A stretch of 20,103 nt of DNA from positions 1-20,103 of the forward strand of contig JBOGIQ010000079.1 in assembly GCA_050742535.1 (NCBI GenBank), read 5' to 3'. This document shows positions 1 through 7,041 of the stretch, piece after piece. Positions within the stretch are counted from its first letter, which is position 1. Each line of letters starts with the position of its first letter. The stretch is from Gp6-AA40 sp050742535. GTDB lineage: Bacteria > Acidobacteriota > Vicinamibacteria > Vicinamibacterales > UBA2999. The position numbers and the translations under genes are program-made. Below the pieces are notes generated by a model. The model was not told the DNA's origin. It searched no databases and was given only the letters and a program-made list of their open reading frames with translations.

Positions 1-1063
1 AGCCGAAGCCGACCGCTGGTGCTCCACCTGGCGTCGCGCGACTTCGAATGTTGTTCATCGGCGTCGCGGTGCCGCCATCGAAACCGCGAATGTCGAACAT
101 CGGCGTCCCCGCAGCGACGCTCGCCGTATTCCCAAGAAGCCGTACAAACGATCCCAGCGTCACGAACTCAATGGTTCCGTCGGAGTAGCCGAGGATCTTC
201 TGGTTGTTCCCTGAGAAGTCGTCGGTGAGTGGTGCAGCCGAGAAGTAGATTCCGCGCGACCCGTTGTTGACGAAGGCCAGGTTGCCATTATTGAAACGCA
301 GGCTGGGCACGTCCCCTTCGACAGCCGCACGACCAATGTAGATTTGATCGCTGAAGACGCCGGTCCCGTTGTCTTCCGCCCACGCTAAGAATCCGGTCGG
401 GGCTGATCCGGAGAAGGTGCGCAGGTACAGCGCATTGCGTACGGCGCTGCTGGCCCCGCCCCCGTCAATGTCCCAAGCCGATCCGCTGAAAATGAGCGCG
501 GGACTAAACTGCCTGGTCACTCCCGCGGTCGCGGCAGTGGGGTTGTGAAGGCGTACTACGGGATCAGCAGTCGTGGTCGCGACACCGGCATGTGCCAGGG
601 TCAGGAGATTCGTAGCGTCATCAAAGAAGAAGGTTGCGTTGTCTTCAACGAGTTGAGTGCCGCCGGCGCCAGCAAAGATCACTGACCCCGCGGTGTAACT
701 GCTGTTGTTCGTGCCGCCGTTGGCGACCGGCAGGATTTCATCGACGTCGGTTGTGAGGTGCACCTTGTTCCACTCGGGGACGATGCCCTCGGTGCGGAGC
801 ACGGTGTCGACGGCGCCGATCGGCAGGATGTCCCAGAGGGACGGCGTCGTGTTCGTGCCGTAGATCAGCGCGCCGACTTCGGCCGCGGCGCTCGCCGTGT
901 CGATGTGCTCGCCGTCGAGCAACTGCCCGACGCTCGTGCTGTGCAGGTCCTTGAACAGCGCGTCGAAGTTTTTGTTGATCGACTCGACGCCCCAGGCCTC
1001 GAGAGGGAACGTGATGTTGTCCCCCTTCGGGCGCGTCCCCCGGCGCGCAGCTCCTCGGGCCAT
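1..1063 (-). CDS. Tail fibre-like protein, N-terminal part (runs off left edge)
   Basis: This frame is open from an ATG at 1063 to the window edge, giving at least 354 residues with no stop. Residues about 112-118 read PVANGGT and are followed by SSYTAGSVIFAG. The pattern 'PVANGGTG..SYT.GDI.YA' is a recurring unit in phage tail fibres and long virion fibres. The rest is rich in G, T, N, S and F, with motifs such as DDATNLLTL and LRFNNGNLAF that suggest repeated beta strands. The ATG lies one base after the TGA of the upstream gene (TGAGATG) with no clear ribosome binding site, so translational coupling is likely. It probably acts in host attachment, but the C-terminal receptor-binding part lies outside the window. 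The fibre class is a family inference; the open frame is directly visible. Confidence 0.72.
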   Translation of the reverse strand, partial: MARGAARRGTRPKGDNITFPLEAWGVESINKNFDALFKDLHSTSVGQLLDGEHIDTASAAAEVGALIYGTNTTPSLWDILPIGAVDTVLRTEGIVPEWNKVHLTTDVDEILPVANGGTNNSSYTAGSVIFAGAGGTQLVEDNATFFFDDATNLLTLAHAGVATTTADPVVRLHNPTAATAGVTRQFSPALIFSGSAWDIDGGGASSAVRNALYLRTFSGSAPTGFLAWAEDNGTGVFSDQIYIGRAAVEGDVPSLRFNNGNLAFVNNGSRGIYFSAAPLTDDFSGNNQKILGYSDGTIEFVTLGSFVRLLGNTASVAAGTPMFDIRGFDGGTATPMNNIRSRATPGGAPAVGFG

Positions 1064-1064
1064 C

Positions 1065-2693
1065 TCAGGATGACGAGCCGCGCTCGCCGATGTCGATGTA
1101 GGGCAACTCGTAGCCGAGCAGCTTCGCGCGCACGTCGAGCGTGTTGCAGCGCCAGCGGTCGCGATAGTAGCGGCCCGCGCCACCGTAGCGCAGGCGGATG
1201 TGTTGTCCGCGCGTGAGCGCGATCGAGATCGCCGCTTGCTCCGTCGCGACCGCGCCATCGGCCGGGACCTCGCCGACGCTCGGGATCAGACTCATCGTGC
1301 CGGAGGCCTGCGGCTTCACCGTGACGGTCGGCTGCAGCCAGTTGCGCTTCGCGCTGACACCATCGCCGTGGAACTTGCCAGTGACGTCGAAATCGATCGC
1401 TGAGCCGTCGTCGTTCTTGAGCGTGTCGACCGTGCGACGCAGGTAGCCGTCCTGGTTGCCAAACATGCAGAACCGAATCACGTCCTCATCGTAGACGGTG
1501 CCGGCGGCGCCGATCGTGGTGAACGCCGCGGACGTGTGCGGCCCGAGCCACTTCTTCCGCCAGATGTCGTAGGACACCCATCGGTTGTTCACGGTCGAAC
1601 CGGCGGCCGCGAGACACAGCTCCCACTTCGGCCCTTTCGGGTTGATGCGCGACACCGCGTTCGGGAACAGCGCGCGGTTGAAGTAATCATCGGTCGTGAA
1701 CCACGGATGCGAATCGCTGTCACTGATGCACTGCACGCCGCCAGGCCCCCATGCCCACGCGCCATCCTCCATCGACAGGAAGTAGCCGACGTCGCGAATC
1801 ACCTGACAGCCTTCGTGGCCGGCGGGCCCGATGCCGGCGAGGACTTCCTTCATCTCGAAGTTGTCGGGATCGTCACCGATCACTTTCAACAGGCGTCCGC
1901 GGCGGCCCACGCCGAACTCGTCACGCCGCTTGATGAACGCCGTGATGCCGAAGGCGTCGCCACCTTTCGGATCCGCGAGCAGCGCGTCCGAGAGCCGCCA
2001 CTTCCAGAACTCGCCGTCGAGCGAGAACACCAACTCGTCGATCTCGGCGTCGAGACTGCCGCGGCCCCAGAGGAACCCTTTCCACTCCGCAATCAGGACC
2101 ATCGTGTCAGACCCGGTGCCACCTGGCGGCTGATCGACATCGACGTCAGTCGGGAGTGTCGGGAGCGCGTCGTCAGTCACCGTCAACGTCGCCGTCGTCT
2201 GCGTGTTGTCCGCGATGATGAGCGCTTCGAAGAAGACCTCGCCGCCGGCGACGGTGCGCACGATCACCCGCGCATTGCAGGAGGGTTCGACGCTGACCGG
2301 GAGCGCCGTCACGTTGATGTCATCGTTCGTCAGCGTGACCGTGTTCGACTCAGGCCCGAACGGACTCATCGAGAGAAGCGACTGATCGCCGGCGAGCCGC
2401 GCGAAGGCCACACGCGCCTTGACGTCGCCCGTGATCCCGGTGCCGGTCCCTACCGCGAGCGTCGGCGCCGTCACAGGCGCCTGCAGCGTCATCGGCGTGA
2501 CCAGGCCGTCGCCATCGACCGCGAGTGTCTTCGTCGGCGTGTTCGCCACCAGGACGTGCCGGTTCATGATCGCGAAGCGTGGCGGTCGATCGGTCGCGAG
2601 GGTGATGCCCGTTGGGAGATCGAGCGCCTGGATCGAGCCGTCGTCTGCGAGCATGTAGAGCGTGTCGCCAGCCTGTACGATCGCGAAGGCCAT
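1065..2693 (-). CDS. Stabilization/propeller-like tail protein, lacking the usual N-terminal lead
   Basis: This 542-residue protein opens with AIVQAGDTLYMLADDGSI, then PTGITLATDRPPRFAIMNRH and VLVANTPTKTLAVDGDG. These resemble the first blades of phage tail stabilization/tubular proteins (P22 gp10-like or T7 gp12-like), in which a device such as 'GD.LY.....G....L' leads into repeated strands. Later stretches (VLIAEWKGFLWGRGSLDAEI, FSLDGEFWKWRL, YFLSMEDGAWAWGPGG, YDIWRKKWLGP) are the aromatic, short-strand repeats expected of a propeller. The lead usually found at the N-terminus of such proteins ('ADNEFR.AQN......ETR.G....N') is missing here but present in the 220-residue gene three positions upstream. 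The ATG follows the upstream TGA directly (TGAATG) with a GGGGT-type site. The role in closing the portal vertex or tail is inferred from family resemblance. Confidence 0.6.
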   Translation of the reverse strand: MAFAIVQAGDTLYMLADDGSIQALDLPTGITLATDRPPRFAIMNRHVLVANTPTKTLAVDGDGLVTPMTLQAPVTAPTLAVGTGTGITGDVKARVAFARLAGDQSLLSMSPFGPESNTVTLTNDDINVTALPVSVEPSCNARVIVRTVAGGEVFFEALIIADNTQTTATLTVTDDALPTLPTDVDVDQPPGGTGSDTMVLIAEWKGFLWGRGSLDAEIDELVFSLDGEFWKWRLSDALLADPKGGDAFGITAFIKRRDEFGVGRRGRLLKVIGDDPDNFEMKEVLAGIGPAGHEGCQVIRDVGYFLSMEDGAWAWGPGGVQCISDSDSHPWFTTDDYFNRALFPNAVSRINPKGPKWELCLAAAGSTVNNRWVSYDIWRKKWLGPHTSAAFTTIGAAGTVYDEDVIRFCMFGNQDGYLRRTVDTLKNDDGSAIDFDVTGKFHGDGVSAKRNWLQPTVTVKPQASGTMSLIPSVGEVPADGAVATEQAAISIALTRGQHIRLRYGGAGRYYRDRWRCNTLDVRAKLLGYELPYIDIGERGSSS

Positions 2694-3134
2694 TCAGTAC
2701 CCCAGTGCCGCAGCCGGCACGACGTGATAGAGCACGTTCACCCGCAGGATGTCGCTGGCACTTCCGAGGTTGAGATCGGCAGCCAGCGTCGCCATGACCG
2801 CCCGATTCGACGGGTTGAAGTTGTTCGTCCCGGTGTAGGTGTTGACCCGCGTCGAGTGAAAGAGCTGATCAAGGACACCGCCAGGGCTGTTCGCAAACAG
2901 GACAGGGAGACTGCCAGCGACGAGCAAATTGATCGTGTCGGTCTGGTATACCAGAAACACGTTCGTCGACGTGCTGTACGCGACAGTCCCGCGGACGAGA
3001 CGGGCGACGGCGGCGATCGGCACGATAACCGTGCCCGTCCCGGCCGCCGGGATCATCTCCACTGGCGTCGCAAACAGCGTGAGCAGTTCGGCGTTCGTGA
3101 AGTCCCGTTTCGCGGCGCGCAGGTCGGCAGTCAT
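2694..3134 (-). CDS. Small virion beta-domain protein, copy A of a three-member tandem family
   Basis: A 146-residue protein of unassigned function. It shares ATPVEMIPA.G.G, RGTVAYS, NFNPSNRA, L.ADLN.G.ASD.LRV.VLY and the ending AALGY with the next gene upstream, which has exactly the same length; the two are clearly tandem paralogues. Many phage morphogenesis clusters carry proteins with an 'ATP..LVPAPG.GK' opening followed by short strands; I take these to be small beta-sandwich virion proteins, but that is inference. Start ATG at 3134 is preceded by GAGG seven bases away, and only nine bases separate it from the upstream stop. The position between the adaptor and the propeller-like gene suggests a tail-vertex or decoration role. 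Confidence 0.75.
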   Translation of the reverse strand: MTADLRAAKRDFTNAELLTLFATPVEMIPAAGTGTVIVPIAAVARLVRGTVAYSTSTNVFLVYQTDTINLLVAGSLPVLFANSPGGVLDQLFHSTRVNTYTGTNNFNPSNRAVMATLAADLNLGSASDILRVNVLYHVVPAAALGY

Positions 3135-3143
3135 GATGTCGCC

Positions 3144-3584
3144 TCAGTACCCGAGTGCCGCGGACGGGACGATCTCATAGAGCACGCTCACGCGCAGAAG
3201 GTCACTCGCATTCCCGTTGTTGATGTCGGCGTCGAGGAGCACTTCGATCGCCCGGTTCGAGGGATTGAAATCATCGGCGAAGGTCAGTCCCAGGGTCCGG
3301 TTGACATGCAGGCATTGATCACGCGACGCGCCGCCGCCGTCCGCGAAGGGAATCGACAACGTCTGCGTGAGATTCGTGGTGCTACCGACGAACTCCAGGC
3401 GCAGGTTTGAATTGACACTGTACGCGACGGTGCCGCGCGTGAACCGCACGATCATGTGTAGCGGCACTGCGACGAGGCCCGCGCCAGGTGCAGGGATCAT
3501 CTCGACGGGCGTCGCCGCGAGGATGATGAGCTGCGCATTCGTCAGCTCGATCGACTCGATGCGAACGTCTCCAGAAACAATCAT
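3144..3584 (-). CDS. Small virion beta-domain protein, copy B of a three-member tandem family
   Basis: The ATG at 3584 (MIVSGDVRIES) gives 146 residues, the same length as copy A. A start further upstream in this frame would run deep into the preceding gene and add arginine-rich, out-of-frame sequence, so it is rejected. Conserved blocks are ATPVEMIPAPGAG, RGTVAYSVNSN, DDFNPSNRAIEV, DADINNGNASDLLRVSVLYEIVP and the closing SAALGY. The ATG lies two bases after the TAG of the upstream gene, which carries copy C as its C-terminal domain. The two intact copies and the fused copy point to local duplication. Function is unknown beyond a probable virion-structural role. Confidence 0.75.
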   Translation of the reverse strand: MIVSGDVRIESIELTNAQLIILAATPVEMIPAPGAGLVAVPLHMIVRFTRGTVAYSVNSNLRLEFVGSTTNLTQTLSIPFADGGGASRDQCLHVNRTLGLTFADDFNPSNRAIEVLLDADINNGNASDLLRVSVLYEIVPSAALGY

Positions 3585-3586
3585 CC

Positions 3587-4249
3587 CTAGTCCTCGTCGT
3601 AGATCCCGTGAACCACCTGGTAGAGCAGGTTCACATCCAACGTCGCGGCGTCGCCGGGATTCGTGTCGGCCCCGAGCCGCAATCGCAGCCCGAGATTGGC
3701 CAGCTGCGTATTCGCCGTGTGGGTCATGTTGTTGACCCGGTTCACCGTGTAGAGCTTGTCCTGCGGCGTGCCATTCACGGCCGTGAAGAAATCGAGGGCG
3801 AGGGTGTCGAGCAGCGTGACCGTGAGCCCTTCGTAGACAACCTGCAGCTGTGGGCCGGCGGTCCAGGCCGTTGCGCCGCGCCGTCCGCGACACGAGAGCT
3901 GGATGGGCATGATGAAGATGCCCGGGCCCGGCGCCGGCACGAGGATGAGGGGCGTCGCGTTCAACGCATCCAGTTGGGCTGTGCCGAGATGCAGCCGCGC
4001 AATGCCGACACCTGACCCCGAGCGCTGATCAACGAGTGGCGCGTCGATGAAGCCAAGAATCGCACCGTCCATCGCCTCGGAGTTGACCTTCTCCATCCCG
4101 CCGCGCGTCTCGATCCCCCCGCCGCTGCGATCGTCTCCGAACTCGGCGTTCTGCGCGGCGCGAAACTCGTTGTCGGCCATGTGCTGATCAGACTTGACCA
4201 GCTGCACGCCGCCTTCCTCGAGGTTGTAGACCTTGACCCGATCGGGCAT
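3587..4249 (-). CDS. Fusion of a stabilization-protein-like lead segment and beta-domain copy C
   Basis: The ATG at 4249 (MPDRVKVYNLEEGG) gives 220 residues. Residues about 1-70 carry DQHMADNEFRAAQNAEF and IETRGGMEKVN, which match the pattern 'ADN.F..AQNV.......ETR.G....N' that opens phage stabilization/propeller tail proteins. Residues about 90-215 are a third copy of the small beta domain: LNATPLILVPAPGPG, GATAW, VNNMTHTANTQL, LGADTNPGDAATLDVNLLYQVV. The ending HGIYDED replaces the AALGY ending of copies A and B. The start sits four bases past the TGA of the adaptor gene. It may dock onto the product of 1065-2693, whose own N-terminus lacks this lead, but that pairing is a hypothesis. Confidence 0.68.
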   Translation of the reverse strand: MPDRVKVYNLEEGGVQLVKSDQHMADNEFRAAQNAEFGDDRSGGGIETRGGMEKVNSEAMDGAILGFIDAPLVDQRSGSGVGIARLHLGTAQLDALNATPLILVPAPGPGIFIMPIQLSCRGRRGATAWTAGPQLQVVYEGLTVTLLDTLALDFFTAVNGTPQDKLYTVNRVNNMTHTANTQLANLGLRLRLGADTNPGDAATLDVNLLYQVVHGIYDED

Positions 4250-4253
4250 CGGC

Positions 4254-4967
4254 TCACTCGTTCCAGTCGAAGAAGTCTTCGGCGCGATCGATGTCCACTT
4301 CCTGCCGGGGTGAGCACGCGATGACGATACTGGTCTTCTCGCTCTTATAGAGCTCCAGCATGTCGGGATCCGGCTCGCCGTCGTCCCGCGTCTTCGCACG
4401 CGCGTGAGCGACGAGCCAGTTGATGAGGGCCTGGTCGCTCTCGCCGGGGATCGGATTGTTCGACCCGATCGTGAGCGTCGGCACGTAGAACATCGTGAGC
4501 GGCAGCGCGGTCGCGAGCTTCGGCGCGACGTAGACCGTGGGGGCAGCGACGGGCCCGCCGGCGCCGGTGACGTTGAAGAAGATCTCGTAGACGTCGCCGA
4601 CGACCTGGAGGGACCGCGCGGCCTCCGCGCGCGCGGCCCGGAATTTCCGATCACCGTAGTCGAGAGGGGTGAACACGATGTGCTCGTAGCTGGCGAGGTC
4701 GCGCGGCTCGAGTCCGAGCACGATGAAGACGTCGGCCGGCACGCCGGTCAACGTCGCACTGTTCGCGGCCATCGAGACGTTCGTCGCGTCGAGCGTGAAG
4801 AAGAAGTTCTGGTACGTATCCTTCAGCGCGCGCGCCATGTCTTTGATGCAGTTGCCGAGGATCAGCAGCAGCTCCGCATCGGTCCACATCCCGTTCGTGA
4901 CCTCGGCGGGTTCGAACAGGTACGTCGTGCGGGCCTGGCTGATGATGGAGGCCAGCGTCGTCGCCAC
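4254..4967 (-). CDS. Putative head-tail adaptor (connector) protein
   Basis: A 237-residue protein. Residues 1-60 have the layout of phage adaptor proteins: a first helix (LASIISQARTTYL), the motif 'WTDAELLLILGNCIKDMARAL' in which 'W.DAELL..LN.....' is characteristic, then an aromatic stretch. Later the sequence holds PADVFIVLGL, PLDYGDRKFRA and a C-terminal helix-rich part (DQALINWLVAHARAKTRDDGEPD). Such proteins form the ring joining the portal to the tail. The start is GTG at 4967, preceded by a full AAGGAGGT site only three to four bases away; that site overlaps the TAA of the gene upstream. This very strong site suggests high or tightly coupled expression. Placement before the tail genes agrees with the adaptor call, which rests on motif recall and not on a search. 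Confidence 0.62.
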   Translation of the reverse strand: MATTLASIISQARTTYLFEPAEVTNGMWTDAELLLILGNCIKDMARALKDTYQNFFFTLDATNVSMAANSATLTGVPADVFIVLGLEPRDLASYEHIVFTPLDYGDRKFRAARAEAARSLQVVGDVYEIFFNVTGAGGPVAAPTVYVAPKLATALPLTMFYVPTLTIGSNNPIPGESDQALINWLVAHARAKTRDDGEPDPDMLELYKSEKTSIVIACSPRQEVDIDRAEDFFDWNE

Positions 4968-4976
4968 TGAACCTCC

Positions 4977-5405
4977 TTACGGCAGCAGCGTGCCGCCGAC
5001 TGAGAAATCGACGGCATTCCCACCGACGACCGCGCGCACCTTGAAGGCGTGCGGCAGAAGGACTGAGATGTTCACGTCAGCCGCATCCTCAGTCAACGCT
5101 GGATGTACTGAAAGAACGACCTGTGACGCGACGGCGATAGCCGCGGTTGTCGCATCAGGCAATGGAACGAAGAGGCCCGTCGCTGGATCGCGTGCGAGTA
5201 CGCTGACGGTCACCGTGCCGGCGCCGCCGACATCGTTGACGTCGACCACGAGTTGCAATCCGCAAGCGCCGAGATTGTGGTACTCCTGGCTGTCGTAAGT
5301 CGCCGCTGCACGTGACGTGGCAGGAAACACGGTTCCGGGACGCTGCGTCGCGAACGTCGCAGCGGTGATTGGCCCATTCGGCGGCAGAGGCGTCGGGTTG
5401 CGCAT
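4977..5405 (-). CDS. Small beta-rich virion protein, unassigned
   Basis: I place the start at ATG 5405 (MRNPTPLPPNG), seven bases after AGGAG; a TTG one codon earlier is less likely. The 142-residue product has alternating hydrophobic strands: LQLVVDVNDVGGAGTVTVSV, ARDPATGLFVPLPDA, VVLSVHPAL, FKVRAVVGG. The phrase 'T.SV.ARDPATG.FVPLP' resembles small phage proteins with an immunoglobulin-like or jelly-roll fold encoded near connector genes. It has no cysteine-based motif or catalytic signature, apart from a single cysteine in GACGL. Its TAA is part of the ribosome binding site of the adaptor gene, so the two are coupled. It may be a decoration or stopper-type protein; the specific role is unknown. 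Confidence 0.7.
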   Translation of the reverse strand: MRNPTPLPPNGPITAATFATQRPGTVFPATSRAAATYDSQEYHNLGACGLQLVVDVNDVGGAGTVTVSVLARDPATGLFVPLPDATTAAIAVASQVVLSVHPALTEDAADVNISVLLPHAFKVRAVVGGNAVDFSVGGTLLP

Positions 5406-5424
5406 CAATGTGCTCCTGTGGCCG

Positions 5425-5456
5425 GAAGATCTCTGAATGTATATTCAGAGATCTTC
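5425..5456 (-). terminator. Perfect 14-bp intergenic hairpin (possible terminator or processing site)
   Basis: The arms GAAGATCTCTGAAT (5425-5438) and ATTCAGAGATCTTC (5443-5456) are exact inverted complements around a four-base loop. The hairpin sits 17 bases after the stop of the beta-helix gene and before the ribosome binding site of the next gene. It is A/T-rich against a GC-rich background. No U-tract follows in the transcribed direction (CGGCCACAGG), so classical intrinsic termination is doubtful. An RNase III site, an mRNA-stabilizing 3' end or a protein-binding palindrome are alternatives. Confidence 0.55.
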
Positions 5457-5473
5457 ATGGCCGCGAACGGATG

Positions 5474-6433
5474 TTACGACGGCTGCGCGGCCGAGACGCC
5501 GCCCGTGTGGAAGTTCGACACCCAATGGAGCGCCGTCGACACGAGATTCAAGCCGCTGTTGATCGCGGTCGGGAACCTGCAGTTCGTCACGACACCGTCG
5601 TTGCCGTTGTCGTCGTTCAGGCTGATGTACTTCGTCGGCGCGGTGCCGCCTTCGAGATCATCGAAGGTGCAGTCAGCGATCTCGAGGTTCCGGAATCGAA
5701 TCGACACGGTGCCGCCGGCCTCTTCGAATGCCGCCGCGGTGAGATTGTGGAACTTGCAACCGCGGAAGAAGATCTGCGTGACAGCGCCGAAGTCGCTCGC
5801 CGTGAGCACCACGCCGTTCGTGCCCCACGCGAACTCGCAATCGACAAACAACCCATCAGCGCCGCGACCGCGCGTGCCGGCCGCTTCCTGTGCCACCGTG
5901 CCAGGTCCGATCACGAGCTGTGAGAGCCCGCCTTCGAACTTACAGCCGTACGCGCGGAACCGAGTGCCAGTCACGGTCAGCGCGATCGCCGACGTCTCGT
6001 CCTCGCCGGCGCAGCCGACGTTCACGAGCTGCACGTCGTCCGCATGACAGATAAACCCGCTCGCGTCTTCGGTTGATGGCTCGATGAACACCGAGCCGCG
6101 ACCGCCCATCCCGACGAACGAGAGGTTACTCCGCGCGGCGCCGTCCGCGTCCGTGCGCCCCACCGTGACCGTTTCGTCGTAGGCGCCAGGCGCGATGAGG
6201 CACCGATCGCCGCTGACCATGTCATCGACGGCATCCTGGATGGTGGCGTACGCGCCGCTGATGTCCGGGTTGACGACGAGCGTGGATCCGCCGACACCGA
6301 CCTGCGCGATCGGAACGGGCCCGCCGCCGAAATCCATGTACAGCGCGCCACCAAACACGCCGATGCCGGCCGCGTTCGGGAAGCTCTGCATCTCGGAAAG
6401 GCGATTGAGTTTCTGAATGTAGCGAACAGACAT
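5474..6433 (-). CDS. Pectate-lyase-like beta-helix virion protein
   Basis: A 319-residue protein. After an N-terminal segment of about 50 residues (GVFGGALYMDFGGGPVPIAQ) comes YATIQDAVDDM...GDRCLIAPGAYDETVTVG, which is the classic opening of right-handed parallel beta-helix proteins ('TIQ.AID.A..GD.I.V..G.Y.E.V.V'). Following rungs repeat the pattern of hydrophobic residue, N or D, and C: VQLVNVGCAG, FRAYGCKFEG, LFVDCEFAWG, IFFRGCKFHN, LEIADCTFDD, VVTNCRFPT. A cysteine recurs at equivalent rung positions. The fold is found in tailspikes and in capsid-borne fibres; no catalytic residues can be assigned by eye. The ATG has AAGGAG seven bases upstream. The gene is bounded on both sides by non-coding spacers with hairpins, unlike most genes here. 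Its place within the head genes favours a head decoration over a tailspike, but that is inference. Confidence 0.78.
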   Translation of the reverse strand: MSVRYIQKLNRLSEMQSFPNAAGIGVFGGALYMDFGGGPVPIAQVGVGGSTLVVNPDISGAYATIQDAVDDMVSGDRCLIAPGAYDETVTVGRTDADGAARSNLSFVGMGGRGSVFIEPSTEDASGFICHADDVQLVNVGCAGEDETSAIALTVTGTRFRAYGCKFEGGLSQLVIGPGTVAQEAAGTRGRGADGLFVDCEFAWGTNGVVLTASDFGAVTQIFFRGCKFHNLTAAAFEEAGGTVSIRFRNLEIADCTFDDLEGGTAPTKYISLNDDNGNDGVVTNCRFPTAINSGLNLVSTALHWVSNFHTGGVSAAQPS

Positions 6434-6455
6434 CGGGGGACTCCTTCGTCAGAAG

Positions 6456-6481
6456 GGGACGGCAGCCCCGGCCGCCGTCCC
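6456..6481 (-). terminator. GC-rich intergenic hairpin upstream of the beta-helix gene
   Basis: GGGACGGC (6456-6463) pairs with GCCGTCCC (6474-6481) around a ten-base loop. It lies between the stop at 6523 and the ATG at 6433. The transcribed strand continues with CCTTCTGACG, so there is no U-tract. It could be a weak or Rho-assisted terminator, or an attenuator before the beta-helix gene. The rest of the 89-base spacer holds an A/T-richer segment with a repeated TGATTTCAA (6487-6495 and 6501-6509). Confidence 0.4.
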
Positions 6482-6486
6482 GGGTG

Positions 6487-6509
6487 TGATTTCAAACCTA
6501 TGATTTCAA
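6487..6509. repeat. Short direct repeat TGATTTCAA in intergenic spacer
   Basis: TGATTTCAA occurs at 6487-6495 and again at 6501-6509, 14 bases apart start to start, in the spacer between two minus-strand genes. It may be a protein-binding site pair or chance; there is no further copy that I noticed. Confidence 0.4.
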
Positions 6510-6522
6510 CTCACAGGTTCGC

Positions 6523-6993
6523 CTACGCAGCGCCGATGATCGCGAAGCCTGTCACGGCGTCCGCCGCGGCCGACTTCGTGTTGCCGTTGACGGTCGTGTG
6601 ACAGCCGAGCGTGAGCCCGGTCCCGAGCGACAGGCCGTTCGGGAAGATGAGGACGTGCTCGCGCCCGCCGCCACCGCTGCCGAGATACTTCGCGACGACG
6701 TCACCGTTCGCGGCCGCCACCGTCGCGTGATCGCTGCCCTTGAGCCAAGCGTCGACCGTCGAGGCCGCCGGCTTCTTGCCGAACAGCACGTAGAGCTTGC
6801 ACGCCGCGTCGGCGATCACCTGGTCAGCCGCGTTGAGGCCGCTGTAGGCCTCGTAGTAGAGATCCTGGTTCTTCAGCTGGTCGTTGAGGACTTCGCGGAA
6901 GAACTTCTCGAGCATGAGCATCACGCCCGCCGTACGGTTCTGCCCGAGGGCCTTGCGAACGACGATCGAGGCCGCGATGAGACTGAGTGCCAT
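6523..6993 (-). CDS. Unassigned head-region protein, possibly a decoration protein
   Basis: A 156-residue protein I do not recognise. The N-terminal half is predicted helical (SLIAASIVVRKALG, GVMLMLEKFFREVLNDQLK, AADQVIADAACKLYVLFG). The second half is glycine-, alanine- and threonine-rich (KYLGSGGGGREHVL, NGLSLGTGLTLGCHTTVNGN) and ends GFAIIGAA, a beta-rich layout common in small capsid or fibre-base proteins. The ATG at 6993 is preceded by AAGGAG seven bases away. Its place three genes after the capsid gene and directly before the beta-helix gene suggests a structural role, perhaps as an anchor for that protein. No catalytic or metal-binding motif is visible. Confidence 0.65.
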   Translation of the reverse strand: MALSLIAASIVVRKALGQNRTAGVMLMLEKFFREVLNDQLKNQDLYYEAYSGLNAADQVIADAACKLYVLFGKKPAASTVDAWLKGSDHATVAAANGDVVAKYLGSGGGGREHVLIFPNGLSLGTGLTLGCHTTVNGNTKSAAADAVTGFAIIGAA

Positions 6994-7041
6994 AGGTCTG
7001 CTCCTTATGCGCGGGGGGCTCTGAAGCGGGCCCGCGCTGGT

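Noticed and set aside
1536..3410. 624-codon plus-strand open frame
   Set aside because: It runs antisense to the propeller-like gene and its neighbours, is extremely rich in R, H, E and V in the style of GC-rich shadow frames, and crosses three well-supported genes.
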